From Bog-950 sp964631835 (GTDB taxonomy: Bacteria > Bacteroidota > Bacteroidia > Chitinophagales > LD1), in contig CAZWAD010000012.1 of the NCBI GenBank assembly GCA_964631835.1, forward strand, positions 1 to 64,000: DNA of 64,000 nucleotides, written 5' to 3'. The translations under genes and the position numbers were made by a program. Of this stretch, positions 37,295 to 46,900 are shown one piece after another. The notes under the pieces were generated by a model. That model ran no database searches and was not told the origin of the DNA. It was given only the letters and a program-made list of their open reading frames with translations. Within the stretch, counting starts at the first letter, position 1. Every line of letters begins with the position of its first letter.

Positions 37295-38029
37295 ATGAAC
37301 AATATTTTTTCTCTTGTCTTTTTGCTTTCTTCTTCTCTTTTGTATTCTCAAACAGCCGATGATATTATTGCCAAATATTTTGCTGCCACCGGTGGTGTTG
37401 AAAAATGGAACAGGGTAACAAGCATTAAAACTTCCGGCTACTACGTCATGGGTCCCGGAATGAACGCACCGGTCAGCGAGGTTCAAATCAACAAACCATT
37501 TCTCGGGCATTACAACGACTTTACCTGGCAGGGAATGACCAACAAAAGCTCGATGCGTGCTGACAGCGGATGGACATACAACCCCTTTGGCGGCAAACGC
37601 GAAACCGACCCGATGAGCGCGGAGCAAATCAAGCGCGACAAACTGGAAGCCGACCCGCAGGGATTGCTGCTCAACTATAAATCGAAAGAGTATACTGTTG
37701 ATTTTCTCGGAAGCGATGACATGGACGGCACGGATGTTTTCAAACTCAGGCTTACAACTAAGGAAGGCGACATGATTTACTACTATTTCGATGCTGAGAC
37801 ATATTACCTCCTCAAAGTTTCAAAGCGGCTGAAGTTTAAAGATAAAGAGGAGAAATCGAGTATTGTGTTTTCCGATTTCAGAAAAACAGATTACGGAATC
37901 ATTCTGCCGTTTGCTGCACAACAAGTAGACGATAACGGGGCTGAACAGGGAGGACCGGTGACGATTGCAAAGATTGAAGTAAACGGAACTGTTGATTTAA
38001 CGGTATTCGACAAACCGAAAAACCCCTAA
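37295..38029 (+). CDS. Outer membrane lipoprotein-sorting-like (LolA-fold) protein
   Basis: 244 residues, exported (NIFSLVFLLSSSLLYSQ). The mature start TADDIIAKYFAATGGVEKWNRVTSIKTSG and DVFKLRLTTKEGDMIYYYFDAETYYLLKVS are typical of LolA-like beta folds in Bacteroidota. These proteins bind lipid or lipoprotein in the periplasm; no covalent anchor is visible. The stop codon lies inside a short direct repeat (CCCCTAAA), so the last residues may derive from the repeat. Confidence 0.7.
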   Translation: MNNIFSLVFLLSSSLLYSQTADDIIAKYFAATGGVEKWNRVTSIKTSGYYVMGPGMNAPVSEVQINKPFLGHYNDFTWQGMTNKSSMRADSGWTYNPFGGKRETDPMSAEQIKRDKLEADPQGLLLNYKSKEYTVDFLGSDDMDGTDVFKLRLTTKEGDMIYYYFDAETYYLLKVSKRLKFKDKEEKSSIVFSDFRKTDYGIILPFAAQQVDDNGAEQGGPVTIAKIEVNGTVDLTVFDKPKNP

Positions 38030-38048
38030 AATCCCCTAAAGGGGACTT
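38022..38048. repeat. CCCCTAAA direct/palindromic repeat over a stop codon
   Basis: Two ACCCCTAAA/TCCCCTAAA copies 10 nt apart followed by AGGGGACTT, so the second copy can also pair with AGGGG. The first copy contains the stop codon of the preceding gene. Similar short elements recur in Bacteroidota intergenic DNA (from memory). Confidence 0.5.
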
Positions 38049-38080
38049 GAATACAAAATGCAAATCCTAAATTTCAGACT

Positions 38081-41000
38081 ATGAAACGAATAATTTCTAT
38101 CGCAATAGTTTCTCTTGTTGTAGTAACTCTTTTTGCCCAGAAAGGAAAAGCAAAGGCAGCTCCTGCTCCGCAAACTGCTAACGTAAAACTCACTTCTGCA
38201 GCGCTCGGAAAATTTGAAGCACGTTGTATCGGCTCGGCATCAACCAGCGGACGAATTACCGCCATTGACGGCTACAATGCTGACCCACGCATTATTTATG
38301 TAGGCAGTGCAGGTGGAGGGATTTGGAAAACAACTAACGGAGGAATGAGCTTTGTTCCCGTTTTCGACAAGCATTGCCAAAGCATAGGTGCGGTGGCTGT
38401 TGACCAAACTAATTCCGATGTGGTTTGGGTGGGCACCGGTGAAAGCAACATGCGTAACACGGTTTCTATCGGCAATGGTATTTACAAAACGACCGATGGC
38501 GGTGAGAACTGGGTATTTATGGGCTTGTCCGAAAGCGAGCACATCAGCAAAGTGGTGATTCACCCGAGAGACCCCAATACAATTTTTGTAGCAGTTCCGG
38601 GAAAACTTTATAGCAACAGCAATGAGCGCGGGCTTTATAAAACAACTGATGGAGGAAAGACATGGAACAAAATTCTCTTCACCAACGATTCAACCGGTTG
38701 TGCCGATTTTGTTTTGAATCCCACAAATCCTGATGTGATGTATGCCAGCATGTGGCAGTTTCGCAGAAAACCTTTTTCGTTTTCATCCGGTGGCCCAGGC
38801 TCGGCAGTAATGAAAAGTTCTGACGGAGGAAAAACATGGAAAAAAATTCATACCGGTTTGCCTGCCGGTGATATTGGTCGGGCGGCACTTGCTATTGCTC
38901 CTTCAGCACCCGATAACATTGTGGCGATTGTAGAAAGCAAAAAGACAAGCCTCTTCCTTTCCACCGATGCCGGTGAAACCTGGAAAGAGCAAGGCGCTGA
39001 TGATAATGTATGCGCCCGCCCTTTCTATTTCTCTACACTTGTTGTTGACCCGGTTGATGCAAAAAGAGTTTACCGTCCTGCCTTCCAGTTTTCGTTTAGT
39101 GAAGATGGAGGGCATAGCTGGGTAAATGCACAGCAAGCCAGCGGGTGGGTTCATGTAGATATGCACGCACTTTGGATTAACCCGAAAAATACATCGCACA
39201 TGTATGTTGGAACCGATGGCGGAGTTTATACTTCTGTTGACCGCGGTAACAATTGGATGTTCCTTCCTAACTTACCGGTGTCGCAGTTCTATCATGTACA
39301 GGTTGACGACCGCGACCCGTATCATGTTTATGGCGGCTTGCAGGACAACGGCACCTGGCGCGTTCCTTCGCAAAAGAGCGGAGGCATTAAAAATGGCGAC
39401 TGGACTTTTGTAAGCTGGGGTGATGGCTTCTGGGTGCAGCCCGATTACGAAGACCACGATATTGTTTACAGCGAATACCAGGGCGGCCATGCCCAGCGCG
39501 TTGATATGCGCACCAGCCAAAGTCAGGATATTCAGCCAAAGGAAGGAGAGAATGATCCGAAGTTCCGGTTCAATTGGAATACCCCTATTTACCGCAGCCC
39601 GAACAGCACCAAAAGAATTTACATGGCTTCGCAGTTTTTGTTTCGCAGCGATAACCGAGGAGTTACCTGGCAAAAGATTTCGGGTGACCTAACTACCAAT
39701 GACCCTGAGAAGCAGAAACAGGAAGAAAGTGGTGGCATGACTGCCGACAATACTTCAGCCGAAAACCACTGCACTATTTTCACCATTGCCGAAAGCCCGC
39801 TGGATATGAATATACTTTTTGCCGGTACCGATGACGGCAATCTTCAACTGACTACCGATGGAGGAAAAACATGGACTAACCTTTCGGGTAACATTAAAGC
39901 CACCGGTATTCCGGCACAAACATGGGTAAGCTCCATTGAGCCTTCGCGGTTTGATAAGAATATAGTGTACGCCACTTTCGATAACCACATGTATGGCGAT
40001 ATGAAAACTTACTGTGCTGTTTCGCGCGATATGGGAAAAACGTGGACGAAGTTTTCATCTGAGAACTTTAAAGGCTATGCGCATAAAATCAAAGAAGATT
40101 TAGTGAGCAAGGATTTGCTTTTCCTCGGTACTGAAATGGGCTTGTATGTTTCTATTGATGGCGGAGTAAACTGGGTTCAAATGAAAAGCCGCATTCCTGA
40201 ATACTGCTTAGTGCGCGACATTGTGATTGAGCCCCGCACCAATGATTTAGTTCTTGGTACACACGGCAGAGGTATTCTCATTGTAGATGATATTTCTCCG
40301 CTGCGTAAAGTCAACCAACAGTTGCTGAATTCAGATGTAGCCGTTATTCCCACCAAGCCTACACCGGTTTGTAATCCTCACTTCGGTGGTTCGTTTGCGT
40401 ATGCCGGTGAGTTTGTGGGCAATAATGCGAGCGAGGAAACACAAATTCTTTACTATCTGAAAAACCGCGTAAACAGCGGCCCGGTGACCGTTGAAATTTT
40501 TGACGACCAGGGAAAACTGTTGGTTGAACTGCCCGGTACTAAGCGCAAAGGCATTAACCGTATTAGCTGGAATATGCGCACCAAGCCACCGCGTGTTGCC
40601 GAGGGCGGCTCTAAGGCGGACTGGACTTCAACCGTTGGGCCTTTTGTTCGCGAAGGGAAATACAAGGTGAAGGTGACTGTAAACGGGCAAACTGCCGAAG
40701 GTGAAATTGAGTTAACTTCTGACCCGCGCAGTACTATTACCAAAGAGCAGCGTGAAGCTAACTACGCTGCGGTGGAACGCACTTTTAAAATGCAGGAAGA
40801 ACTGGCAGTACTGATGGATTCGGTTTTGACGGAGCAGAAACTGATTGCCGGTGATACAGCAGTGGCACCGGTTATCCGCGAATACTACGATAGCCTCGAA
40901 GCTATTCGCGCCACACTTGTACCGGTAAAGACCGGGCGCAATGTTGGATTTGCCGATGAGGAGCGCCTGCGCGATAAGCTGAGCGATATTTACGGAGGCG

Positions 41001-41164
41001 TAAACTTTTACGAAGGCTTGCCTACCACTTCGCAATACGATGGCTTAAACCGCACCCAGCGCGACATCAATACCAACAAAACAAAACTGGAAGAACGCAA
41101 GAAAACGTATCGCCCAAAAGTGAAAGAGGAGTTGAGGAAGAAAGGGAAGAATGAGCCGTATTGA
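38081..41164 (+). CDS. Large exported VPS10/BNR-repeat (sortilin-like) protein
   Basis: 1027 residues with signal peptide (ISIAIVSLVVVTLFAQ). Residues ~40-740 are a long beta-propeller with many Asp-box repeats: TTDGGENWVFMG, TTDGGKTWNKIL, SSDGGKTWKKI, STDAGETWKEQ, SVDRGNNWMFL, TTDGGKTWTNLSG, SIDGGVNWVQM. A C-terminal FlgD/Ig-like part (PVTVEIFDDQGKLLVELPGTKRKGINRISW) and a helical tail follow. The family (often annotated as glycosyl hydrolase) has no shown activity. It lacks a T9SS sorting domain, so it is probably periplasmic or outer-membrane associated. Confidence 0.88.
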   Translation: MKRIISIAIVSLVVVTLFAQKGKAKAAPAPQTANVKLTSAALGKFEARCIGSASTSGRITAIDGYNADPRIIYVGSAGGGIWKTTNGGMSFVPVFDKHCQSIGAVAVDQTNSDVVWVGTGESNMRNTVSIGNGIYKTTDGGENWVFMGLSESEHISKVVIHPRDPNTIFVAVPGKLYSNSNERGLYKTTDGGKTWNKILFTNDSTGCADFVLNPTNPDVMYASMWQFRRKPFSFSSGGPGSAVMKSSDGGKTWKKIHTGLPAGDIGRAALAIAPSAPDNIVAIVESKKTSLFLSTDAGETWKEQGADDNVCARPFYFSTLVVDPVDAKRVYRPAFQFSFSEDGGHSWVNAQQASGWVHVDMHALWINPKNTSHMYVGTDGGVYTSVDRGNNWMFLPNLPVSQFYHVQVDDRDPYHVYGGLQDNGTWRVPSQKSGGIKNGDWTFVSWGDGFWVQPDYEDHDIVYSEYQGGHAQRVDMRTSQSQDIQPKEGENDPKFRFNWNTPIYRSPNSTKRIYMASQFLFRSDNRGVTWQKISGDLTTNDPEKQKQEESGGMTADNTSAENHCTIFTIAESPLDMNILFAGTDDGNLQLTTDGGKTWTNLSGNIKATGIPAQTWVSSIEPSRFDKNIVYATFDNHMYGDMKTYCAVSRDMGKTWTKFSSENFKGYAHKIKEDLVSKDLLFLGTEMGLYVSIDGGVNWVQMKSRIPEYCLVRDIVIEPRTNDLVLGTHGRGILIVDDISPLRKVNQQLLNSDVAVIPTKPTPVCNPHFGGSFAYAGEFVGNNASEETQILYYLKNRVNSGPVTVEIFDDQGKLLVELPGTKRKGINRISWNMRTKPPRVAEGGSKADWTSTVGPFVREGKYKVKVTVNGQTAEGEIELTSDPRSTITKEQREANYAAVERTFKMQEELAVLMDSVLTEQKLIAGDTAVAPVIREYYDSLEAIRATLVPVKTGRNVGFADEERLRDKLSDIYGGVNFYEGLPTTSQYDGLNRTQRDINTNKTKLEERKKTYRPKVKEELRKKGKNEPY

Positions 41165-41818
41165 TTAATGCTTCACGAAAAAGCGTTGTAAAGTGCGGTT
41201 CGCAAAACGGATATTGCTAAAGTCAACTAGGTTGTAGCCGGTTAAACCGATGCCTCTCGCCCAAATGTATTCCTCGCTGCCCTGAAGGTTAGTGCACCAA
41301 TCCTCCGGGTACTGAGTGCGTATTTTTGCTATCCCTTTCAATACTTGACCATCAATAGTCACAGCAGTATCGTTCCAAACCCAGTCGGTCCAAAGCCAGC
41401 GGCATTTATATGCCCGCTGGTTTGATGAATCAGTATTAACCGGCAGCGAAGAATAATCAAACAGAGTACCACCGGATGTGTCCGTCAGCAAACCTTCGGG
41501 TGTTATGCGCATGTATTCGGTATAGGTATAATTATCCTTTCCTGAAACGCGATGGGTTAAACCATAGAACGTATCATCTTCACCACGGATTATGAATGAT
41601 TCTACCGAAACCGAGTCGAAACTAATACCGCTATTACCATTAAAATTATCACGCAACTCATAAACCCAGTAATTGTCAACCTGCAAATAGTTGGTGGGAT
41701 AATCAGAATATGTAACCGGAATATCGGGCGGTAAATCGGGTGGTGGAAGGATTTCTTTTTTGCAGGAAGATAATACCAGAAAAAGCAACAATGCAAAAGG
41801 GAAGAGTGCCTTTCTCAT
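41165..41818 (-). CDS. Uncharacterised lipoprotein
   Basis: 217 residues, lipobox LSSC (~residues 16-19) after a hydrophobic signal peptide, then a Pro-rich linker (PPPDLPPDIPVTYSDYPTN). The rest is beta-rich with no family I recognise (YLQVDNYWVYELRDNFNGN). Stop codon adjacent to that of the VPS10-like gene. Confidence 0.7.
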   Translation of the reverse strand: MRKALFPFALLLFLVLSSCKKEILPPPDLPPDIPVTYSDYPTNYLQVDNYWVYELRDNFNGNSGISFDSVSVESFIIRGEDDTFYGLTHRVSGKDNYTYTEYMRITPEGLLTDTSGGTLFDYSSLPVNTDSSNQRAYKCRWLWTDWVWNDTAVTIDGQVLKGIAKIRTQYPEDWCTNLQGSEEYIWARGIGLTGYNLVDFSNIRFANRTLQRFFVKH

Positions 41819-41900
41819 AGCTATAGTTTCGGTGATTGAAATTCTACGGCAAGTAAACGCTGGGTTGAGTAATTTATTTTATCGGCTGCTTTACATAAAC

Positions 41901-41924
41901 AAAAAAGCCCCTTACGGGGCTTTT
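41901..41924. terminator. Bidirectional hairpin terminator
   Basis: AAAAGCCCC and GGGGCTTTT arms with loop TTAC, with A and T runs on both sides. It separates the lipoprotein gene from the fn3-like gene. Confidence 0.8.
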
Positions 41925-41946
41925 ACACTTTCTTCTTTCCGGTTTT

Positions 41947-42660
41947 TTAAAAGCAAATAATGCTTACCGGCTCGCTCAGCGGGCTTACGCCAGCGGCATT
42001 AACCAGGTAGTAATAAACATAGTAAGTAAAATCATGCTTCAGGCCGGGGAAATGCTTAATGCGCTGCTCGGTAAGGTCGGCCTGCATGCCGGTCATTTGC
42101 AGACCGGGAGATGGAGGAGGCACCGGTGAGTTATCGGGAACAAAAATAAGTTTGCCGCTTTCGCTAAGTGTAACAACCGATGGCAGCGGACCGCTTTCGG
42201 TGATAATACATCCGTAATATTTTACACCTGCAATTTTCGGGCACTCGGTAATTATTTCGAGCAGCGCGCCTCTTTTTACCGTTACTCCTGCAGCAGCCAA
42301 TGGCCTCACCGATGGAGTCCTGATTATATCGGTAGGCACATAGCCGCCCAGTGTTATGATATTAGGATTTCCATTCGCCTTCAGGTTCACAAAATTACCC
42401 ATGGTATCCAGACCTGTCATCAGTGCATTTTTGGCATCGAGAAAAGGGCCTTTTTGAGCCAGCCCGCCCTGCACATACTCCGCCCGTTTAGTGCCAAACG
42501 TGGTAATGAGGGTGTTGAAAGCTGCTTCGTTCATAGGGAGGTCCGCTACGGTAAAGGGCGGGTCGTTGGTGTAAACTCCGCCTTTTACGCCCAGTGCAAA
42601 AGTGTCTAACTGGTCAATGGGTGTGTCGTGATAACTTACGCTTACATGTGTAATTGCCAT
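41947..42660 (-). CDS. Uncharacterised small protein with C-terminal fn3-like domain (paralogue B)
   Basis: 237 residues, no signal peptide. It starts ITHVSVSYHDTPIDQLDTFA; the helical first half includes FTVADLPMNEAAFNTLITTFG and ALMTGLDTMGNFVNLKANGN. After a proline hinge (PVPPPSPGLQ) comes an fn3-like domain ending in AAGVSPLSEPVSIICF. The layout matches the 204-residue protein at 17749-18363, so the two belong to one uncharacterised family. It sits 18 nt from the 21-nt repeat array, read in the same direction, and could be co-transcribed with it. Confidence 0.7.
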   Translation of the reverse strand: MAITHVSVSYHDTPIDQLDTFALGVKGGVYTNDPPFTVADLPMNEAAFNTLITTFGTKRAEYVQGGLAQKGPFLDAKNALMTGLDTMGNFVNLKANGNPNIITLGGYVPTDIIRTPSVRPLAAAGVTVKRGALLEIITECPKIAGVKYYGCIITESGPLPSVVTLSESGKLIFVPDNSPVPPPSPGLQMTGMQADLTEQRIKHFPGLKHDFTYYVYYYLVNAAGVSPLSEPVSIICF

Positions 42661-42678
42661 GGTAATTGGGTTTTATGG

Positions 42679-43044
42679 TTAATAAATGATGAAAAAACAT
42701 GGATTAGTACTAGCCGGAAGCCGGTTAGTATTAGTTGACGATGAACTTGTACTGATTACAGGCTGACTAGTACAAGTTGGCTTACAACTAGTATTCCTTG
42801 ACGGCCGATTAGTATTAGCTGACGACCAGTTAATACTGGCTGGCTTGCAACCAGTACTCCCTGGCGGCCGGCTAGTACTGGTTAACCGCCAATTAGTATT
42901 AGCTGATGCCCGGCTTGTATTAGCTGAAAAACAACCAGTACTCCCCGATGCCCGATTAGTACTAGTTGTCAGCCAATTAGTATTCGTTGTTCCCCGGCTG
43001 GTATTAGTTGGCTTTGGGCTTGTATTAACCGGCTTCGTTTTCAT
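42679..43044 (-). CDS. Possible heptapeptide-repeat protein (121 aa) encoded by array 3
   Basis: If the 21-nt array is translated on the minus strand from ATG 43044 it gives 121 residues made of about sixteen 7-residue units of the form x-x-N/S-T-N/S-x-x (NTS, NTN, STN, STG, STS). The central Thr is kept in 15 of 16 units while its third codon base varies (ACT, ACA, ACC), a weak hint of selection for the protein. However, the opposite strand is also open, as any 21-nt repeat lacking stops would be. There is no signal peptide or recognised domain. Real gene or repeat by-product is undecided. Confidence 0.3.
   Translation of the reverse strand: MKTKPVNTSPKPTNTSRGTTNTNWLTTSTNRASGSTGCFSANTSRASANTNWRLTSTSRPPGSTGCKPASINWSSANTNRPSRNTSCKPTCTSQPVISTSSSSTNTNRLPASTNPCFFIIY
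42679..43044. repeat. Degenerate tandem array, 21-nt period (array 3)
   Basis: About 16 units of 21 nt, seen on the minus strand as variants of GCTAATACTAATCGGCCGTC plus A. No two neighbouring units are identical, so it is old or diversified rather than freshly expanded. Its consensus (AxTACTAxTxGG) differs from arrays 1 and 2, but the period is the same. Confidence 0.85.
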
Positions 43045-43199
43045 TTTTCGCTTTTGAAGGGTTGTTAAAGTGTTTTGGTATAATTGTGTTCTTTGACAAC
43101 ACAACGGTAGGTAAAATCAAAATATAGCGTTACTACTTTATACAGAAGTAGTAATCCTCACCCGCCTCACTCACTGCCCCTTTCCCGAAATTTTTAATT

Positions 43200-43418
43200 A
43201 TGGAACTGACTGAGTTACAAAAAGCCTTTGGCGACAAGCTGTGCCAGGCCATGCAGGAAAAGAATATGACGCCCTACCGCTTGTGGCAGCTAACGGGCAT
43301 TTCGCAAGCCCACATTGCGGCTATGATGCGCGGTGAGCAGAATGCTTGTTTAGATACCATCCGCAAGTTGTGCGATGCCTTAGACAAGAAGCCGAAGTTT
43401 TTCTTCGACTACGAGTAA
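43200..43418 (+). CDS. Xre-family helix-turn-helix regulator
   Basis: 72 residues, a single Cro/C1-type DNA-binding domain: KLCQAMQEKNMTPYRLWQLTGISQAHIAAMMRGEQNACLDTIRKLCDALDK, where the two helices of the HTH and the following IRKL/CDAL helices fit the family. Small lone regulators of this kind often repress themselves or act on neighbours; its target is unknown. It is divergent from the repeat array. Confidence 0.88.
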   Translation: MELTELQKAFGDKLCQAMQEKNMTPYRLWQLTGISQAHIAAMMRGEQNACLDTIRKLCDALDKKPKFFFDYE

Positions 43419-43555
43419 GGTAAGCCGCACCGTTTTTTCAACGGGTTAACGATAGCCGGAAGGTGTCGTGAGGGGAGGGGTGTGTACTGTGGGCAGACAA
43501 GAACCCAAATAACTACTTGAAGTAAAAAGTAAATTTGAACTCTGAATAACAGATT

Positions 43556-43975
43556 ATGGATAAAAGAGAAAAACCAATACTTCTTATAATTGTTTCCATA
43601 TTCTTAATTCTTGCCGCACTATCAGGAATGGGTAGTAGGTACACGATTATCAATAGCGACCAGGTTGGTAGTAAAACATTTCAAGCCTATCTTAACTCAT
43701 GGAGTTTGCTGGATAAAATTATTCCGTTTGTTTTAAATCCTTTGCTGATACTCTCATCTTTTTTCATGCTCAAAAGAAAGGCAATAAGCATTAAGCTTTT
43801 TTTGGTATATCTTATACTTACCTTATTGGGAACTACCGTACATATCATATCCAGCAAATGGTATGAATATTATGGAATGAAAGGAATTGCAGCTACAGTT
43901 GGTAGTTTATCTGTTATGATAGCGGTGTACCTTTATCTTCGAAGTCTCAAAAAGAAGGGAATACTGGTAGAATAG
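43556..43975 (+). CDS. Small integral membrane protein
   Basis: 139 residues, four hydrophobic membrane segments (~8-24, ~52-72, ~78-98, ~112-128) and a basic C-terminus (RSLKKKGILVE). Not a family I recognise. Its stop lies 9 nt from the convergent peptidoglycan hydrolase. Confidence 0.65.
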   Translation: MDKREKPILLIIVSIFLILAALSGMGSRYTIINSDQVGSKTFQAYLNSWSLLDKIIPFVLNPLLILSSFFMLKRKAISIKLFLVYLILTLLGTTVHIISSKWYEYYGMKGIAATVGSLSVMIAVYLYLRSLKKKGILVE

Positions 43976-43984
43976 CTAATAGCA

Positions 43985-46900
43985 TTACATCTTCACCACC
44001 TTCCTCACCAATCCAAGTCCATCCCTGCTCTCCACCTGCACTAAGTAAACACCCTTGGCAAAGGCGGAGGAGTTGATGACGGATGACCGATGACCGATGA
44101 CCGATGCAAATACAACATTGCCGATAACATCAAACACCTCAACCTCGCCTCCAATGAAGTTCCTTCCAACTTCCAACTTCCAACTCCCAACTCCCATTTC
44201 AAAAACCACAAAACTCAAATCGTGATTCACCTCTGAAACACCGGTAGCGAGGCAGGCCGGGTAACTCACATACACATCCTGCGACTGTGCCGTGCAGAAA
44301 TTGGAGTCGGCAATAATTACATAGTAATACCCCGAAAGAGATGCGGAGTAAAATCGCGAAGTGGCTCCAGAAACCAAAGAGCTGTCTCTGAACCACTGAT
44401 ACGAAACATTCGGAACAAAACCCGCTGCCAGTTCGCAGTTGTTGAGTTGCACAACAGGCGCCACCGGTGGCGGGTTGCAGGGGTCAGGCAAAACCGAGCC
44501 GTACTGCACCAGCAAAAAATTTTCACCACCCGTTACATCCATGCTGCACACCCGCGAGGAGGTAGCGGTGTTGGTATCCACCCAGTAAACCACCATCCCA
44601 TCTCCCGAATGCGGCAGTGCAGGAGAGAGAATGGTAACACCACTGCATGAGATAATATCCCAGGCCACACACCCGGTGTCGGAAACATCTACAAAAAAAG
44701 AATCAATCCCTCCCGCTGCGCTGACCAGCGCATAATTGGGAGTAATGTGGTAATTGCATGGCAGCGCGGTGTTAACGGTTACATCATCTGTTGCAGTACA
44801 ACCGTTGGCATCAGTTACTATAACGGTATATGTAACCGGTGAGGTGATATCCGATACCACCGGGTTAGCCACAGTTGAAAAACTCAAACCCGTTGCCGGT
44901 GACCATTGGTAAGAGTAAGGAGATGTTCCTCCATTCGCTGTTGGGGAGCCACCGATAACCACACTGTTTCCCGGTAAGGTTACTAAGGTTTGGTCGGCTC
45001 CCGCTGCTGCCACCGGGTTAGGATAAACGGTTACTACCACCGGGCTCATTGCACCTACACTTGCATTGCATCCTCCGGGATTGGTAACCGTTACATTATA
45101 ACTTCCCGGTTGAGTGACGGTGACAGATTGAGAAGTAGCTCCATTGCTCCAAACATAACTGCTGCCCTGCGTAGCGGTAAGCACCACACTTCCACCGCTG
45201 CAAAACGAAATTACTGAACCGGCAGTAATCTGCACCGAAGGATTAGTTGAGACGGTGGTTTGCTGTGATACGCTTCCGGTACAGCCGCTTTGCGTAACTG
45301 TGTAAGTTATCGTATGCGTTCCGGTTCCTGCGGAGGATGGTGAAAAAACATTCCCTGAAATGCCGTTGCCTGAGAAAGTCCCACCGGAAGGAGTAGCTGA
45401 TAAAGTTGCATTACTGCTCGCCAGGCAATAAGCATTCGACAAATTGCTGATTACCGGCTGCGGAGTTTGGTTCACTGTAACAGTAAACGGGTCTGATGCC
45501 GAACTGCCGCAGGCATTGGTTGCTGTAACCCGGTAATTGCCCGATGTAGTTACACTGGCTTGGGTTCCGCTGCCACCATTGCTCCAGCTAAAACTGCAAC
45601 CGGAACATGGATTGGAAACAGTAAGCGTTGCCGATTGACCGGAGCAAATGCTACTGGTGCCCGTTATTACCGGCTTTACGGGTTGAGTGCACGGAGTAGT
45701 TACACAAATAGTAAATGTGGTAGTAGTAGCGGGATTTCCTACACCGGTGTAATCGTAAACACGTACCCGGTAAGTATTACCGATAGTTAAACCGGTAGCA
45801 TGTAAAACTTCTGTTGAGCCTTCACCGCCTCCTGCATCTTCGCAATTAACTGAAGTGCCGGGACAACCCGTTCGCAAATCAACCACAGCGTCCAAACCTC
45901 CTGACGGTACAACGGTGATGTCATGCGAAGTAGCGGTAGCCACAAAAGTGAACCACACATCGTAAGCGTTGGAGGAAGTATATCCGTCACAGGCAGTGGG
46001 AGCGGTGGACTGAGTAGCTCCGTTTAAGTCACCGGTGGTTACTGCCCCGCAGGTTTGACCGTAAACAGTTAGGCCAATTTCATTTCCGCAATAATCGTTA
46101 GGCGGCACTACCGGCTGAGCATTGCAGTTGCCGGTATTGAAATAAGTAAACCAGGTACTCCAGGGGATATTTCCGGGGCAATCGGTATTAGTGCCGGGCA
46201 TATCCTGGTGCCCGCAAATACCGGGTGAAGTCTGATTTTGATTTGTAGGAATATTGTAGAGGTCGCAGAAATGACATGCCATTTGTGCCGATGCCTGCAA
46301 CATAGCCGTGCTGTTCCAAAGAGTAGGATTGGCGTTGGTAGCTTCGTGCTCCTGGCCAATGCTGCGGCTATTGTTATACGGATAACCGGATGCACCGCAA
46401 TGCCATGCCGTATTTGCCACACCCACTACCTGGTAAATGGTTCCGTTGTTGGCAGTAACAAAATGTGCGCTGGCATTAGCCGAGCAATTCTGAAACCACG
46501 ATACAGCACCAAGTGCCGTACCGGTTCCTATCCAGTGATTGACCCAAGTATCAATGGAGTGATTTCTGCCGGTAGTGTAATTGCAGGTGGTAAAGTTGGA
46601 AATAGCGGGACCATAATCAGCGCTGCGGTTGCCGTTGCCGGGATTAGGACTGGAAGGGAAACGACTGCGGATGTAATCCATGTCAATCATCTTGTTTCTT
46701 TCGAGTACAATTTCCTCGTTCCAAAGTGTAGTGCTCCGCGAGCCATCTCTCATTACACCGTAATACCGGTCAGCCTGAAGTGAGCGCAACTCATCTGAAA
46801 TCAATCCCGAAAACTTTTTCACCGCATTGTACCAATCTTCCACCAGGTTCTCATCCAGCAGTGTGATGTCTTCATCAAAATATTTTCTAAGCAAAGCAGC

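Noticed and set aside
42679..43044. CRISPR array
   Set aside because: Units are contiguous and all differ; there are no constant repeats separated by unique spacers and no cas genes in the window. The same holds for the other two 21-nt arrays.
42845..43057. 70-codon plus-strand frame rich in LVL repeats
   Set aside because: It is the antisense reading of array 3.
46238..46783. 181-codon plus-strand frame
   Set aside because: Antisense to the amidase domain of the 1124-residue protein; the minus-strand protein has intact motifs.
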